DNA from: Centipeda periodontii DSM 2778
Lineage (GTDB): Bacteria; Bacillota; Negativicutes; Selenomonadales; Selenomonadaceae
NCBI RefSeq assembly: GCF_000213975.1
Contig: NZ_GL892076.1
Coordinates: 335,355 to 399,354 of the forward strand
Length of the DNA: 64,000 bases
Direction: 5' to 3'
Shown here: positions 49,235 to 57,531 of the stretch, in pieces
How positions within the stretch are numbered: the stretch's first letter is position 1
Layout: every line of letters starts with the position of its first letter
The notes under the pieces: model-generated
Told to the model about the DNA's origin: nothing
The model's database searches: none
Seen by the model: only the letters and a program-made list of their open reading frames with translations
Program-made: the position numbers and the translations under genes

Positions 49235-49240
49235 GCTGTT

Positions 49241-49269
49241 ATTATAGAAAAATATTCTACAAATGTCAA
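49241..49269 (-). promoter_or_regulatory. antisense promoter, copy 2
   Basis: TTGACA (49264-49269) and TATAAT (49241-49246), 17 bp apart. Confidence 0.85.
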
Positions 49270-49336
49270 GCACGGCGCATGTTTACAAATATATATTCCT
49301 CATGTGCGTTCGTCAGCAGGACCGTTGTTCGGATGA

Positions 49337-49852
49337 TTATTTCAGGGAAAACGGATACTTCTCCGGAAGCTCTTTATCCAATTTTCGCATCTCGTCCCAT
49401 ATGAGCTCCTCTTGCTTTGACGTATCCTGTGCGTCCGTATTCAAAAAGCACTCCCATTGGGCAATCAAATCTGCGAGTTGAACGAATTTCTTAAAATCAA
49501 TGTGCAGCTCTGTCAGAGGATGTTCCCATTCTCCATGGTCAAAGAAGCATATCTCCCCATTTTGCAGGTTCATCAGCCAAAGATCCCCCTGACCATCATC
49601 GGCAATCGCTATATACTGTTCCGCGAGTTCAGGGAACTCCATATAGAGTTCCTGCCCGTTATCGCTGAAAAACAGAGCCTCTGCCGAGATTTGACAGCCT
49701 GTAAGCCGCTGTAGCGCATCTGAAACATAGGGCATGTCATTTTGTTCGTATAAGGATAGCTTCTTTCGTGAATAAAGGGACAATGTCTTGGGCTTATGCC
49801 CCCATAGATCCAGAATTTCATTCGGCCGGCGGATAAAAAACAACGGCTCCAT
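49337..49852 (-). CDS. SMI1/KNR4 (SUKH)-like protein
   Basis: The product is 171 aa. The segment FFSDNGQELYMEFPELAEQY, then IAIADDGQGDLWLMNLQNGE, then ICFFDHGEWEHPL is the SUKH pattern (a 'G-DGxGD-W-L' core strand). SUKH proteins are often immunity proteins of polymorphic toxins. No toxin gene is adjacent; it sits between two holin-like type I loci. ATG 49852 (MEPLFFI) has GGGAG 8 nt upstream; ATG 49867 is the alternative. Confidence 0.7.
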   Translation of the reverse strand: MEPLFFIRRPNEILDLWGHKPKTLSLYSRKKLSLYEQNDMPYVSDALQRLTGCQISAEALFFSDNGQELYMEFPELAEQYIAIADDGQGDLWLMNLQNGEICFFDHGEWEHPLTELHIDFKKFVQLADLIAQWECFLNTDAQDTSKQEELIWDEMRKLDKELPEKYPFSLK

Positions 49853-49903
49853 GCACAAAACTCCCATCCGCTTCTCTTCGTGCTTTCTATCGCAGGAATT
49901 ATA

Positions 49904-49912
49904 TGCTATACT
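49904..49912 (+). promoter_or_regulatory. toxin promoter, holin-like locus copy 3
   Basis: Extended -10 TGC-TATACT. It lies over the start region of the divergent SUKH gene. Confidence 0.55.
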
Positions 49913-49965
49913 CACAGCAAGCGACCGGTGAATGTCGGTTTACTCCCTTTCGGGGGGTGATGTGT

Positions 49966-50046
49966 GTGACGCTTTTTGAAAAGCTATCGCTCCTGATTGC
50001 GGCGGCAACACTCGCAGTCAACATCATGTTTCTGATTACGAGGTAA
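49966..50046 (+). CDS. 26-aa holin-like type I toxin, copy 3
   Basis: As copy 2 but with Met for Ile in the helix end (NIMFLITR). GGGGGG before the GTG is in the stem ACTCCC-TTTC-GGGGGGT. Leader GACCGGTG (49923-49930) pairs perfectly with CACCGGTC (50131-50138). ATG 49960 is the alternative start. Confidence 0.75.
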   Translation: MTLFEKLSLLIAAATLAVNIMFLITR

Positions 50047-50050
50047 ACAG

Positions 50051-50148
50051 AAAAAAGAACCGTACGCGCGGTTCACGTCGGCTCCTTCTTCAAGAACATA
50101 AAATTCTGTGGAGAGACCGGCGCTACCACACACCGGTCGTCCTTTTAT
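50051..50148 (-). ncRNA. candidate antisense antitoxin RNA, copy 3
   Basis: Promoter TTGACA-17-TATAAT (50155-50183). Perfect 5' hairpin GACCGG/CCGGTC. Terminator GAACCG-tacgcg-CGGTTC with U6. Confidence 0.68.
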
Positions 50149-50154
50149 ATTCTC

Positions 50155-50183
50155 ATTATATCCATCCCCCTACAAAATGTCAA
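50155..50183 (-). promoter_or_regulatory. antisense promoter, copy 3
   Basis: TTGACA (50178-50183) and TATAAT (50155-50160), 17 bp apart. MITE copy E begins at the -35. Confidence 0.82.
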
Positions 50184-50345
50184 GGAATCGCTGATAAAAT
50201 GAAGTCCATTTAGATTGGTGTAGATTTTTGGTCCTGTCAAGGAGACAAACCGGACACATAGCAAGGGCTATGTGGAGGATTTGTCAACAAAGACAGGGCG
50301 AAAAAGATGCGCCAAGATAGTGGGCTAAATTTATCAGCGCTTCCT
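50182..50345 (+). mobile_element. MITE-like element, copy E (full length, 164 bp)
   Basis: Left end AAGGAATCGCTGATAAAAT and right end AAATTTATCAGCGCTTCCT are near-perfect terminal inverted repeats. The centre has GACAAA...CATAGC-aagg-GCTATG...TTTGTC, so the whole unit is a long imperfect palindrome with no ORF. It lies 5 nt before the Shine-Dalgarno of the Sir2 gene, which has no other visible promoter. Confidence 0.88.
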
Positions 50346-50363
50346 CAAGCAAGGAGGTACACG

Positions 50364-51095
50364 ATGAAGGAGATCGATCGTCTCAGAGAAATCCTCGCAG
50401 GAAGCAGCCACGCGGTGTTCTTCGGCGGGGCGGGCATGTCGACAGAGTCGGGCATTCCCGACTTTCGCAGCGCGGGCGGCATCTACAGCGAGACGCTGAA
50501 CAGAGAGTTCACCCCCGAGCAGATGGCATCGCACAGCTTCCTCATGGCGCATCCGGAGGAGTTCTTCGACTTCTACCGGCGGCGCTTTGTCTACCTCGCA
50601 GCAGAGCCGAATCCGGGGCACTATGCGCTCGCAGAGCTGGAACGGCGCGGCATTCTCGCGGCGGTGGTGACGCAGAACATCGACGGGCTCCATCAGGCGG
50701 CGGGCTCGCAGACGGTCTACGAACTGCACGGCTCAATCCGCCGCGCACACTGCATGGGCTGCGGCGCGCACTACGGGCTCGACTACATCCTCCACCATCG
50801 TCCCATCCCGCACTGCAGCTGCGGCGGCATCGTCCGCCCAGATGTGGTGTTATATGAGGAAAGTCTGGACACGGCGACCGTCGAGGGCGCGGTCACGGCG
50901 ATCCGCGCCGCGGACACGCTCATCATCGGCGGCACCTCGCTCATCGTCTATCCTGCGGCGGGACTCATCGACTACTTCCGCGGTGAGCATCTCGTCCTCA
51001 TCAACAAGAGCGAGACGAGCGCCGATGCACGCGCCGAGCTTGTCATCCGCGAGCCGATCGGCGATGTGCTGCACGAGGCGCTGCCGGACGAATAG
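50364..51095 (+). CDS. cobB: NAD-dependent protein deacylase, Sir2 family
   Basis: The product is 243 aa. NAD-binding GGAGMSTESGIPDFRSAGGI (~18-37), catalytic TQNIDGLHQAAGS and ELHGS His, four zinc cysteines (CMGCG and CSCGG), GGTSLIVYPAAGLID. It removes acyl groups from lysines using NAD. AAGGAGG precedes ATG 50364; the frame further upstream is MITE sequence and not coding. It adds to the NAD/ADP-ribose-related enzymes in the window, but its location gives no link to them. Confidence 0.92.
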   Translation: MKEIDRLREILAGSSHAVFFGGAGMSTESGIPDFRSAGGIYSETLNREFTPEQMASHSFLMAHPEEFFDFYRRRFVYLAAEPNPGHYALAELERRGILAAVVTQNIDGLHQAAGSQTVYELHGSIRRAHCMGCGAHYGLDYILHHRPIPHCSCGGIVRPDVVLYEESLDTATVEGAVTAIRAADTLIIGGTSLIVYPAAGLIDYFRGEHLVLINKSETSADARAELVIREPIGDVLHEALPDE

Positions 51096-51152
51096 CAGCC
51101 CGCCGAGAGGGCATGACGCCCAAGCGGTGGAAATGTACTGATTGTTCAAGGC

Positions 51153-51207
51153 ACCCCTTCCACCGCAAGCGGTCCCCCTTCCCCGCTGTGGCGGGGAAGG
51201 CTTTGGG
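51153..51207. repeat. REP-like palindromic repeat, copy 2
   Basis: CCCCTTCCACCGC-aa-GCGG plus CCTTCCCCGC-tgtg-GCGGGGAAGG in the gap between convergent genes. Confidence 0.65.
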
Positions 51208-51219
51208 ATGGGCGGCGCA

Positions 51220-52104
51220 TCAGCCCCTTCGCCCCCGCCGCACACTCTGCAAGAGGATCCCGCCCATGATGAGAACGAGGGCGAGGAACGCCGCGCTGCT
51301 CATCTCCTCACCAAGCGTTATGGCAGAGACGACGAGCGAGAGGAGCGGCACGAAGTAGGCGAGGTTGGCGACCATCGCCGAGTTCCTCGCCCCCTGCAAT
51401 GCCATCGCCCACCAGAGATAGCCCACGGCATCGATAAAGACGCCAAGCCACAAGAGGCCAAGCCACTGTGTCCACGAGAGCGTGACCCACACCTCCGTGA
51501 GAAGTGTCACGGGCAGGGAGCAGAGCGCCGTCGTTCCCCATGCCATAATCATCATCACCGTCTGGTCGATGTTCCTCCGCTTGTTCAGCACGCAGAAAAG
51601 ACCATAACAAAGTGCCCCAAGTATGCAGGCGGCGGCACCGAGCAGGCCGTTTCCCTCGGCGCTGCCCTCCCCGCCGAGGGTGAGTACCACCACGCCGGAG
51701 AACGAGAGGAGCAGCGCAGCGGCGGTGCGCAGGGTGATCCGCTCCCCGAGAAGGAGTGCCGCAAAAAGGACGATCATCATCGGCCAGAGGAAGTTGAGGA
51801 TGCATGCCTCCTGCGAGGTCAGCTGCGAAAGCCCGTAGTAGTACAGCCCCGAGTAGAGGAAAAGCCCGAGAAAACCGAGTCCCGCCATCGCCGCATAGCC
51901 GCGTATATCGTATGTGCGAAATATGCGCCCCCCGTCACGCACAAGCTGCACGGCGAGCAGGAAGAAGCTCGCAGCGAGCGTGCTCAGGAAGAGTGCCTCA
52001 AACGTCGGGATCGCCGTGAGCAGACTCTTCACCAACGCCGCCGTCGTTGACCAGATCACGACTGCACTGACCGCATAGAAATAGACACGTCCCTGCCCCT
52101 GCAT
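51220..52104 (-). CDS. EamA-family (DMT superfamily) transporter
   Basis: The product is 294 aa with ten predicted transmembrane helices in two EamA halves (YAVSAVVIWSTTAALVKSLL at the N-terminus; AWGTTALCSLPVTLL and VGYLWWAMALQGARNSAMVA in the second half). It exports or imports small metabolites; the substrate is unknown. GGAGGAG precedes ATG 52104. The ORF upstream to 52161 lacks a ribosome-binding site. Confidence 0.85.
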   Translation of the reverse strand: MQGQGRVYFYAVSAVVIWSTTAALVKSLLTAIPTFEALFLSTLAASFFLLAVQLVRDGGRIFRTYDIRGYAAMAGLGFLGLFLYSGLYYYGLSQLTSQEACILNFLWPMMIVLFAALLLGERITLRTAAALLLSFSGVVVLTLGGEGSAEGNGLLGAAACILGALCYGLFCVLNKRRNIDQTVMMIMAWGTTALCSLPVTLLTEVWVTLSWTQWLGLLWLGVFIDAVGYLWWAMALQGARNSAMVANLAYFVPLLSLVVSAITLGEEMSSAAFLALVLIMGGILLQSVRRGRRG

Positions 52105-52188
52105 TGCAAAACTCCTCCGTCCGCCGACTCCGCTTGACCTCTGCCTCCTGCATCTCTGCACGCGCCTGTTTCCTGCACACAGATACAG

Positions 52189-52220
52189 AAAAGGCTTCCG
52201 AATGTTCGGAAGCCTTTTAT
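52189..52220. terminator. terminator after tRNA-Thr
   Basis: AAAAGGCTTCCGAA pairs with TTCGGAAGCCTTTT (52189-52218). Confidence 0.85.
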
Positions 52221-52226
52221 TTCAAA

Positions 52227-52302
52227 TGGAGCTGATTATAGGACTTGAACCTACGACCTGCTCATTACGAATGAGCTGCTCTACCAACTGAGCTAAATCA
52301 GC
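52227..52302 (-). tRNA. tRNA-Thr (anticodon CGT)
   Basis: Acceptor GCTGATT/AATCAGC, D-arm with TAGCTCAGTTGGTAGAGC, anticodon stem GCTCA/TGAGC with loop TTCGTAA (anticodon CGT, reads ACG), T-loop TTCAAGT, discriminator T and encoded CCA. Confidence 0.93.
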
Positions 52303-52327
52303 ATACCGCCTCACAGGCGATAGTGGA

Positions 52328-52356
52328 ATTATACCCGAGCGCACGGCTCCTGTCAA
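52328..52356 (-). promoter_or_regulatory. tRNA-Thr promoter
   Basis: TTGACA (52351-52356) and TATAAT (52328-52333), 17 bp apart. Confidence 0.88.
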
Positions 52357-52400
52357 CCCCGCAGCAAAAATTTTTTAGCACTCTGTGGTTCCCTAGAGGA

Positions 52401-52919
52401 CTAAGGGATCCGCACATAGAACTCATCGTTGTAGACCGCAACATCACGCTTCAGGAACGCATTATAAAACGGCTTGCTCCCGTAGAACTTCATATGATAG
52501 GCGAGGTAGAACGCGATCTCACCTGCCGGCATCACGATGCCCGTCTCCGCCCACGAGCCGGTCGGCAGGAGGAAGTGCCATCCGTCGCCGTCCTTCACAT
52601 ACATCGCCCGATCGTCCCAGTTGTAGGCAAAACACATGGTGCGCACATCGGTCATCACGCCCCTGCCGCCGCTGTAGAAATCATCTTCATCCCCGACAGC
52701 ACTGCGCGCCGTGACGACGTTTACCGCGATGACGTACTGCGGCGGCTCATAGCGCTGCACGACGAGCGAGCTGCTGTCCACGTACCATGCCGTCCCCATA
52801 TGCCCGTCGCAGAGGATGAAATTGCAATCGCCATTCAAATATGTGGCATAGTTCGCGGACGTGACTACAGGCAGCGCGAGCACAAACAAACCGATGAGCA
52901 TCACAGCCATCCGTTTCAT
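52401..52919 (-). CDS. secreted protein of unknown function
   Basis: The product is 172 aa with a signal peptide (1-~22, VVTSA-N). The mature part is rich in Tyr, Asp and Gly, with ICDGHMGTAWYVDSSSLVVQ-like content (residues ~37-57). GGAGG precedes ATG 52919. It is divergent from the envelope cluster that begins at 53061. No family is recognised. Confidence 0.7.
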   Translation of the reverse strand: MKRMAVMLIGLFVLALPVVTSANYATYLNGDCNFILCDGHMGTAWYVDSSSLVVQRYEPPQYVIAVNVVTARSAVGDEDDFYSGGRGVMTDVRTMCFAYNWDDRAMYVKDGDGWHFLLPTGSWAETGIVMPAGEIAFYLAYHMKFYGSKPFYNAFLKRDVAVYNDEFYVRIP

Positions 52920-53060
52920 GAGATGCACCTCCATTCACATGGAATAATTCCATCTTCATTTTCTAAAATCCTTCCCACACGCAAATTTCAACCTCCCTCT
53001 CATCCCTTTTTCACCTCTATTTAATCACGTTTTGGAACAATACGAACGGGAGTGAATGCA

Positions 53061-54023
53061 ATGTTAAAACAGATCCTGCGCGCACTGATCTGCGCGCTGA
53101 TTCTCATCGGCACAATAAATATCGCCTCCGCTGCACCTGAGATCATCGAGGCGGACGGTGTCTATATGATGGGCGACAACGACACGCCGAAGAGCGCCCG
53201 CGATGCGGCGCGAAACGAAGCGATGCGTGCGGCGACCGAGCGGGCGGGCGTCTACATCGAGAGCACGAGCGAAGTGCAGGGCTATACACTGACGCGCGAT
53301 GAGATCCGCACGGTCGCCGCCGCCGTGCTGCGCGTCCTGCACGAGGACGTGACGCCGGAGCTCATCGAGGGAGCTTGGCGTTACCGCGTCCACCTCGTCT
53401 GCTCCGTGGACACGGAGGGGATCGACCTCAAGGCGCTCGCACAGAACAAGGCGGAGCTTGCACGCCTCACACGGGAGCGTGACGCACTAAAGACGGCAAA
53501 CGACGCGCTCCGTGCGCGCTATGAGCAGAAGGACGCCGGGGAAAATTCCGCGACCGTCACGGACAGCGACAAGCTAAACGCCATCTTCGATGATGTATCA
53601 GCGATGATCCTGCGCGGCGAAACCGATCACGCGGTCGCAGACCTCTCTCTCCTCCTGCAGGATCCGAGCGTTACGGGGGACGCCCGCGCCTATGCTTACG
53701 TGCTGCGCGGGCGTGCTTACTACGATCAGCACAGCCGCGCGCTCGCCCGCGCCGACTTTACGGCGGCAGAGCGTACGCCGCACACGAACGGCACCTATCC
53801 CATCTGGCGCCTCTATCAGTACCGCGGCATGATCGCCTATGACGAGGGGCGCTATGACGATGCGGTGAATGATCTCGTGAGCGCATGGGACGCCTCGGAT
53901 AAGACGGACGACGAGCTCCGGATGACCCTGCGCCGCGCCGAACGCAGAGCGGAGCAGGAACGCCGTCATCGCGTGCGCGGGGACGGCGGTGCACGCAGCT
54001 GGGGCATCGTCATCGTCCCATAG
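53061..54023 (+). CDS. periplasmic LPP20/FlgT-N-like protein with TPR-like C-terminus, paralogue 1
   Basis: The product is 320 aa. Signal peptide (1-~25). The N-terminal domain reads EADGVYMMGDNDTPKSARDA, then ARNEAMRAATERAGVYIEST, the pattern of LPP20/FlgT N-terminal domains. A coiled coil follows (~130-160), then two or three TPR-like repeats (DARAYAYVLRGRAYYDQHSR). GGGAG precedes ATG 53061. The next gene at 54035 is a paralogue. The role is probably structural in the envelope. Confidence 0.75.
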   Translation: MLKQILRALICALILIGTINIASAAPEIIEADGVYMMGDNDTPKSARDAARNEAMRAATERAGVYIESTSEVQGYTLTRDEIRTVAAAVLRVLHEDVTPELIEGAWRYRVHLVCSVDTEGIDLKALAQNKAELARLTRERDALKTANDALRARYEQKDAGENSATVTDSDKLNAIFDDVSAMILRGETDHAVADLSLLLQDPSVTGDARAYAYVLRGRAYYDQHSRALARADFTAAERTPHTNGTYPIWRLYQYRGMIAYDEGRYDDAVNDLVSAWDASDKTDDELRMTLRRAERRAEQERRHRVRGDGGARSWGIVIVP

Positions 54024-54034
54024 GAGGATATACC

Positions 54035-55027
54035 ATGCGCATACAACTCTACGCGGTACTCCTTGCCGCGCTACTCGTCCTTCCGCTTTTTGGACAGACC
54101 GCAACTGCCGCCCCACAGGTCATCACCGCCGAGGGCGTCGCCATCATGGGCGAGAGCGACATGCCGAAGGACGTGCGTGCAGCCGCACGGCGCGAGGCGA
54201 TGCGTGCAGCGACCGAGCAGGCGGGCGTCTACGTCGAGAGCTATACCGAAACGCAGGACTTTACCCTGACGAAGGACGAGGTGCGCATGATCGCGGGCTC
54301 CATCCTCCACGTCATCAAGGAGGAGGCGATCCCCGAGGTCATTGAGGGAACCTGGCAGTACCGCGTCCGCCTCACCTGTGAGGTGGACACCTCCGAGGTC
54401 GACATCGCCGCCCTCGCGGAGAAAAAAGCCGAAATCGCACGCCTTCAAAAGGAGCGTGACACCCTGGAGGCTCAGAACAACGCCCTGCGCATCCGCGATG
54501 AACAGCGAAAGCGTGCGGCAGAGGCAGCGCGCGGGACACGCCTTGAGGACACCCTCTCCTACACGGCGATCTTCGACGAGACGCTGCGCCTCATTCGGAG
54601 CGGTCAGGCAAAGGAGGGGGCGCTTGAAGTCACGCGCCTCATCGGCGACCCGCGCGTCACGGGCGATGCACTTGCGTACGCCTACTGTCTGCGCGGCATT
54701 GCATACTACGAGCTGGGCGAGGACAAGACCGCCATCCAGAACCTCAGGAGCGCGGACGAGATCTCACGCTCAAGTGCGCTCTACCCCCTCTGGCGCGGCG
54801 ACCAGTACTACGCACTCATCTGCGAGCGTCAGAAACGTTGGAAGGACGCCGCCAAGTTCTTCCGCCTCGCGTGGGAGGCATCGGACAAGACCGACACACA
54901 GCTCAAAGAACAGCTCGAACGCGCCGAAGACCGCGTCGGGAAAAAGCGCGGCGGCATCGGCGCGTTTCTCGGCGGCATCGTGAACGGCGTGCTCAGCGTC
55001 GCCGGCGCCCTTGTCGGGATCGGTTGA
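54035..55027 (+). CDS. periplasmic LPP20/FlgT-N-like protein with TPR-like C-terminus, paralogue 2
   Basis: The product is 330 aa and colinear with the protein at 53061: signal peptide (1-~26, TATA-A), ITAEGVAIMGESDMPKDVRA, AARREAMRAATEQAGVYVES, coiled coil, then ALAYAYCLRGIAYYELGEDK. The C-terminus ends in a glycine-rich hydrophobic stretch (GIGAFLGGIVNGVLSVAGAL) absent from paralogue 1, which could anchor in membrane. AGGAGG precedes ATG. The genes are 11 nt apart and co-transcribed. Confidence 0.75.
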   Translation: MRIQLYAVLLAALLVLPLFGQTATAAPQVITAEGVAIMGESDMPKDVRAAARREAMRAATEQAGVYVESYTETQDFTLTKDEVRMIAGSILHVIKEEAIPEVIEGTWQYRVRLTCEVDTSEVDIAALAEKKAEIARLQKERDTLEAQNNALRIRDEQRKRAAEAARGTRLEDTLSYTAIFDETLRLIRSGQAKEGALEVTRLIGDPRVTGDALAYAYCLRGIAYYELGEDKTAIQNLRSADEISRSSALYPLWRGDQYYALICERQKRWKDAAKFFRLAWEASDKTDTQLKEQLERAEDRVGKKRGGIGAFLGGIVNGVLSVAGALVGIG

Positions 55028-55073
55028 TGAGCACCGACGCATATGCCGATAGCGCCCCGCCTTTTGTCCCTCT

Positions 55074-55102
55074 TTGACAAAAATGCCCTCTTCCGCTATA
55101 CT
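55074..55102 (+). promoter_or_regulatory. promoter of the DUF3829-like lipoprotein
   Basis: TTGACA (55074-55079) and TATACT (55097-55102), 17 bp apart. Confidence 0.8.
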
Positions 55103-55177
55103 TTCCATGTTATGAAACAATCATACACGTCCCATGTTTTATGGAAGCCCTACTTCCGGACCCAAAGGAGGATTTTC

Positions 55178-56092
55178 ATGTTTTATTCGATGCGTCGTGC
55201 CCTCTCCGTTCTCGTGGTCGGCGGACTCCTCTGCGCGCCCGCCGCGCTGCTCACGGGCTGTTTCGGCAGCAATGACAAGGACGCTTCATCCGGTGTCAGC
55301 GCGCTCCTCGCCGGCAACACGACCGAGGACAAGATCGATGCGATCTCGCCCTATCTCGATGCGACCAACAACTACAACCATGTCATTGTCACGTTCGACT
55401 TCGCCATCGCCCCCTCGCTCGAAAAGATGCGCAGCGGTGAGCGTCAGACCAGCATCTCCCTCCCGAATTTCGCCGATCTGAAGAAGGATCTTGAGGAGGC
55501 ACGTGCCAATCCAAAGACCGCAGGCGTTTTCCAGGATATCGACGCCGAGGCGGATGCCGTGCTTGCGATCCTGAAGGATCTCGCACCGCTCGCGGAGAAG
55601 ATGGAGAGCTACTACTCCTCGAAGGGCTATCTGACGGACGACTATGCCGCCGCTGCGCAGATGACCGCGCAGTTCCTCCCGCTCTATGACAAGTTCGAGC
55701 CCGCCTATGACAAGTTCGATGCCGTCGTCACCCAGCGTTTCAAGGAAGTGCGCCTCGCCCAGCTCGAAGATATGAGGAAGGAAGGCAGGACGAACGCCGC
55801 CAACTATCTCGAACTCTCGATCAAGACACGCGATCTCGCGGATATGCTCGACAGTGAGAACATCGACAAGGCGGCCGCCGAGACGAAAATCGCGGAGATC
55901 AACGAACTTGCGGCAAAACTCCCGGATGTCCCCGCACTCGGCTCCTACAAGTCGAACCTCAACCGCTTCATCGGCACGTTCCGCAGCTATGTCGCGGGCA
56001 CGGAGGACGCCAACGAGGTTGTGGAGGACTTCAACGATCTCGTACGCTCCTCCCAGAACCTCGACCTCGGTGCGTTGGATAAAAAGAAATAA
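55178..56092 (+). CDS. DUF3829/YiiG-like lipoprotein
   Basis: The product is 304 aa with a lipobox LLTGC (Cys28), so it is lipid-anchored. The mature part is helical: DAISPYLDATNNYNHVIVTF near the start, YYSSKGYLTDDYAAAAQMTA and QFLPLYDKFEPAYDKFDAVV in the middle, as in DUF3829/YiiG proteins. AAAGGAGG precedes ATG 55178. It has its own promoter and terminator. The function is unknown. Confidence 0.75.
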   Translation: MFYSMRRALSVLVVGGLLCAPAALLTGCFGSNDKDASSGVSALLAGNTTEDKIDAISPYLDATNNYNHVIVTFDFAIAPSLEKMRSGERQTSISLPNFADLKKDLEEARANPKTAGVFQDIDAEADAVLAILKDLAPLAEKMESYYSSKGYLTDDYAAAAQMTAQFLPLYDKFEPAYDKFDAVVTQRFKEVRLAQLEDMRKEGRTNAANYLELSIKTRDLADMLDSENIDKAAAETKIAEINELAAKLPDVPALGSYKSNLNRFIGTFRSYVAGTEDANEVVEDFNDLVRSSQNLDLGALDKKK

Positions 56093-56112
56093 CAGACAGC
56101 CACACGCACACA

Positions 56113-56145
56113 AAAGTGCCGCAGAACCTTACTGCGGCACTTTTT
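56113..56145 (+). terminator. terminator
   Basis: AAAGTGCCGCAG pairs with CTGCGGCACTTT, followed by TTGC. Confidence 0.85.
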
Positions 56146-56188
56146 GCATATCCCCCACGTTCTCCCCCTATACGCGCACGAATTTTTA

Positions 56189-56197
56189 TGGTATGAT
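56189..56197 (+). promoter_or_regulatory. extended -10 promoter of the 56252 gene
   Basis: TGG-TATGAT; no clear -35. Confidence 0.45.
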
Positions 56198-56251
56198 AAA
56201 AATGCAGAAAACGCGTGCCTCTTTTGACCGACGAAAGGAGAATGCACCCTT

Positions 56252-57376
56252 ATGAAGAAACTACTCATCGCACTCGCCCTCTCTCTGGCGATGATGCAGA
56301 CCGCATTCGCCCAGACCGTCACCGTCGACGGCGTGGGCGTTGACCGCGACTCCGCGATGCGCGATGCCGCACGCATGGCGGTCGAGCAGGTCGCCGGCAT
56401 GTACATCAACTCAAATACCGTCGTCTCGAATACCTCTGTGGAGATGGACGAGATTCTCTCGCACGCGCAGGGCTACGTCCAAAACATTCAGGTCATCAGT
56501 GAGTCCATGAATGGCGGCGAGTACCGCGTCCGCGCAAGCGTCGACGTGAACACCGACCCGAACTCGGCGTTCATGAAGCGCATGGATGCCGTCATGCGCC
56601 TGAACGATCCGCGCATCGGTGTCGTCATCCTCACGGATGATTCGGACATCGATCACGACTTCTATGGACTCCCCGGTCATGACACGATCCTCGAAACGGC
56701 ACTCAACGAGCGGCTCCTCGCCGTCGGTTTCAAGCACGTCGTCGATGTGAGCCTCCTCTCGCAGCTGCAGGATTCTTCGGTACTGAACGCCGTCTATCGC
56801 GGCGACAGCCGTCTCCCGTACGCCGGCGATGCCTCCGCGCGCCCGATCGACTACCTCGTCATCGGACGCAGCCACGCAGAGGGCTACAAGGTGAAGCTGC
56901 CGGACAATCAGGGCGGCTACGTCGAGACACAGATGTCCTCGGCACGCACACACCTCGACCTCAAGATCATCTCCTTCGGCACGAGCACGATCATCGGCAC
57001 CTACTCCGTCGATGGGCAGGGCGTCGAAAACAGCCCTGCGCTCGCGGCGCGCAAGTCGCGTCAGGCGGCAGCGGTTAAGGCGGCGGAGAAGCTCGAGCAG
57101 CAGTTCCTCAAGGCTGCGGCAAGTGGATTCTCAGGCATCCAGTTCACCGTCCGCGCGAATGACTTCTCCCTCGTCGAGCAGCTCGTCAAGGAGCTGAAGG
57201 AACTGCGCGGCGTGCAGGATGTCTACGTGCGCGGCACGAACGCGGGCAAGACGACCATCGACATCGCCTCTGCACAGAAGCCGTTCACCATCCTCCAGAT
57301 GCTCCAGCGTAGCACCAGTCTCTCCATCTTCGTTGAGAGCACCAGCGATAGCGAGATCAAGATCACGCTGCGCTGA
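56252..57376 (+). CDS. FlgT/LPP20-like secreted protein
   Basis: The product is 374 aa. Signal peptide (1-~20, AFAQ). The N-terminal domain has VTVDGVGVDRDSAMRDAARM and AVEQVAGMYINSNTVVSN, typical of FlgT-N/LPP20 domains. The middle (~110-240) resembles a CsgG/FlgT-M type fold (NDPRIGVVILTDDSDIDHDF). The C-terminus has a repeated alpha/beta unit (VEQLVKELKELRGVQDVYVR). No flagellar genes lie nearby, so this is the stand-alone envelope type. AAAGGAG precedes the ATG. Confidence 0.75.
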   Translation: MKKLLIALALSLAMMQTAFAQTVTVDGVGVDRDSAMRDAARMAVEQVAGMYINSNTVVSNTSVEMDEILSHAQGYVQNIQVISESMNGGEYRVRASVDVNTDPNSAFMKRMDAVMRLNDPRIGVVILTDDSDIDHDFYGLPGHDTILETALNERLLAVGFKHVVDVSLLSQLQDSSVLNAVYRGDSRLPYAGDASARPIDYLVIGRSHAEGYKVKLPDNQGGYVETQMSSARTHLDLKIISFGTSTIIGTYSVDGQGVENSPALAARKSRQAAAVKAAEKLEQQFLKAAASGFSGIQFTVRANDFSLVEQLVKELKELRGVQDVYVRGTNAGKTTIDIASAQKPFTILQMLQRSTSLSIFVESTSDSEIKITLR

Positions 57377-57401
57377 TACTTCATCCCCGACAGAACAATA
57401 A

Positions 57402-57436
57402 ACTGCCGCATGAGCACTCGTGCGGCAGTATTTTTT
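57402..57436 (+). terminator. terminator
   Basis: ACTGCCGCA (57402-57410) pairs with TGCGGCAGT (57421-57429), followed by a T6 run. Confidence 0.88.
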
Positions 57437-57531
57437 AGAAATTTTTAGTCTCCGGAATCGACTTCAATCCGAAAAAAACCCGTAAAATCGCGCCATTACA
57501 AGCAACAATTCAGAAAATAGGACTTTTTAAC

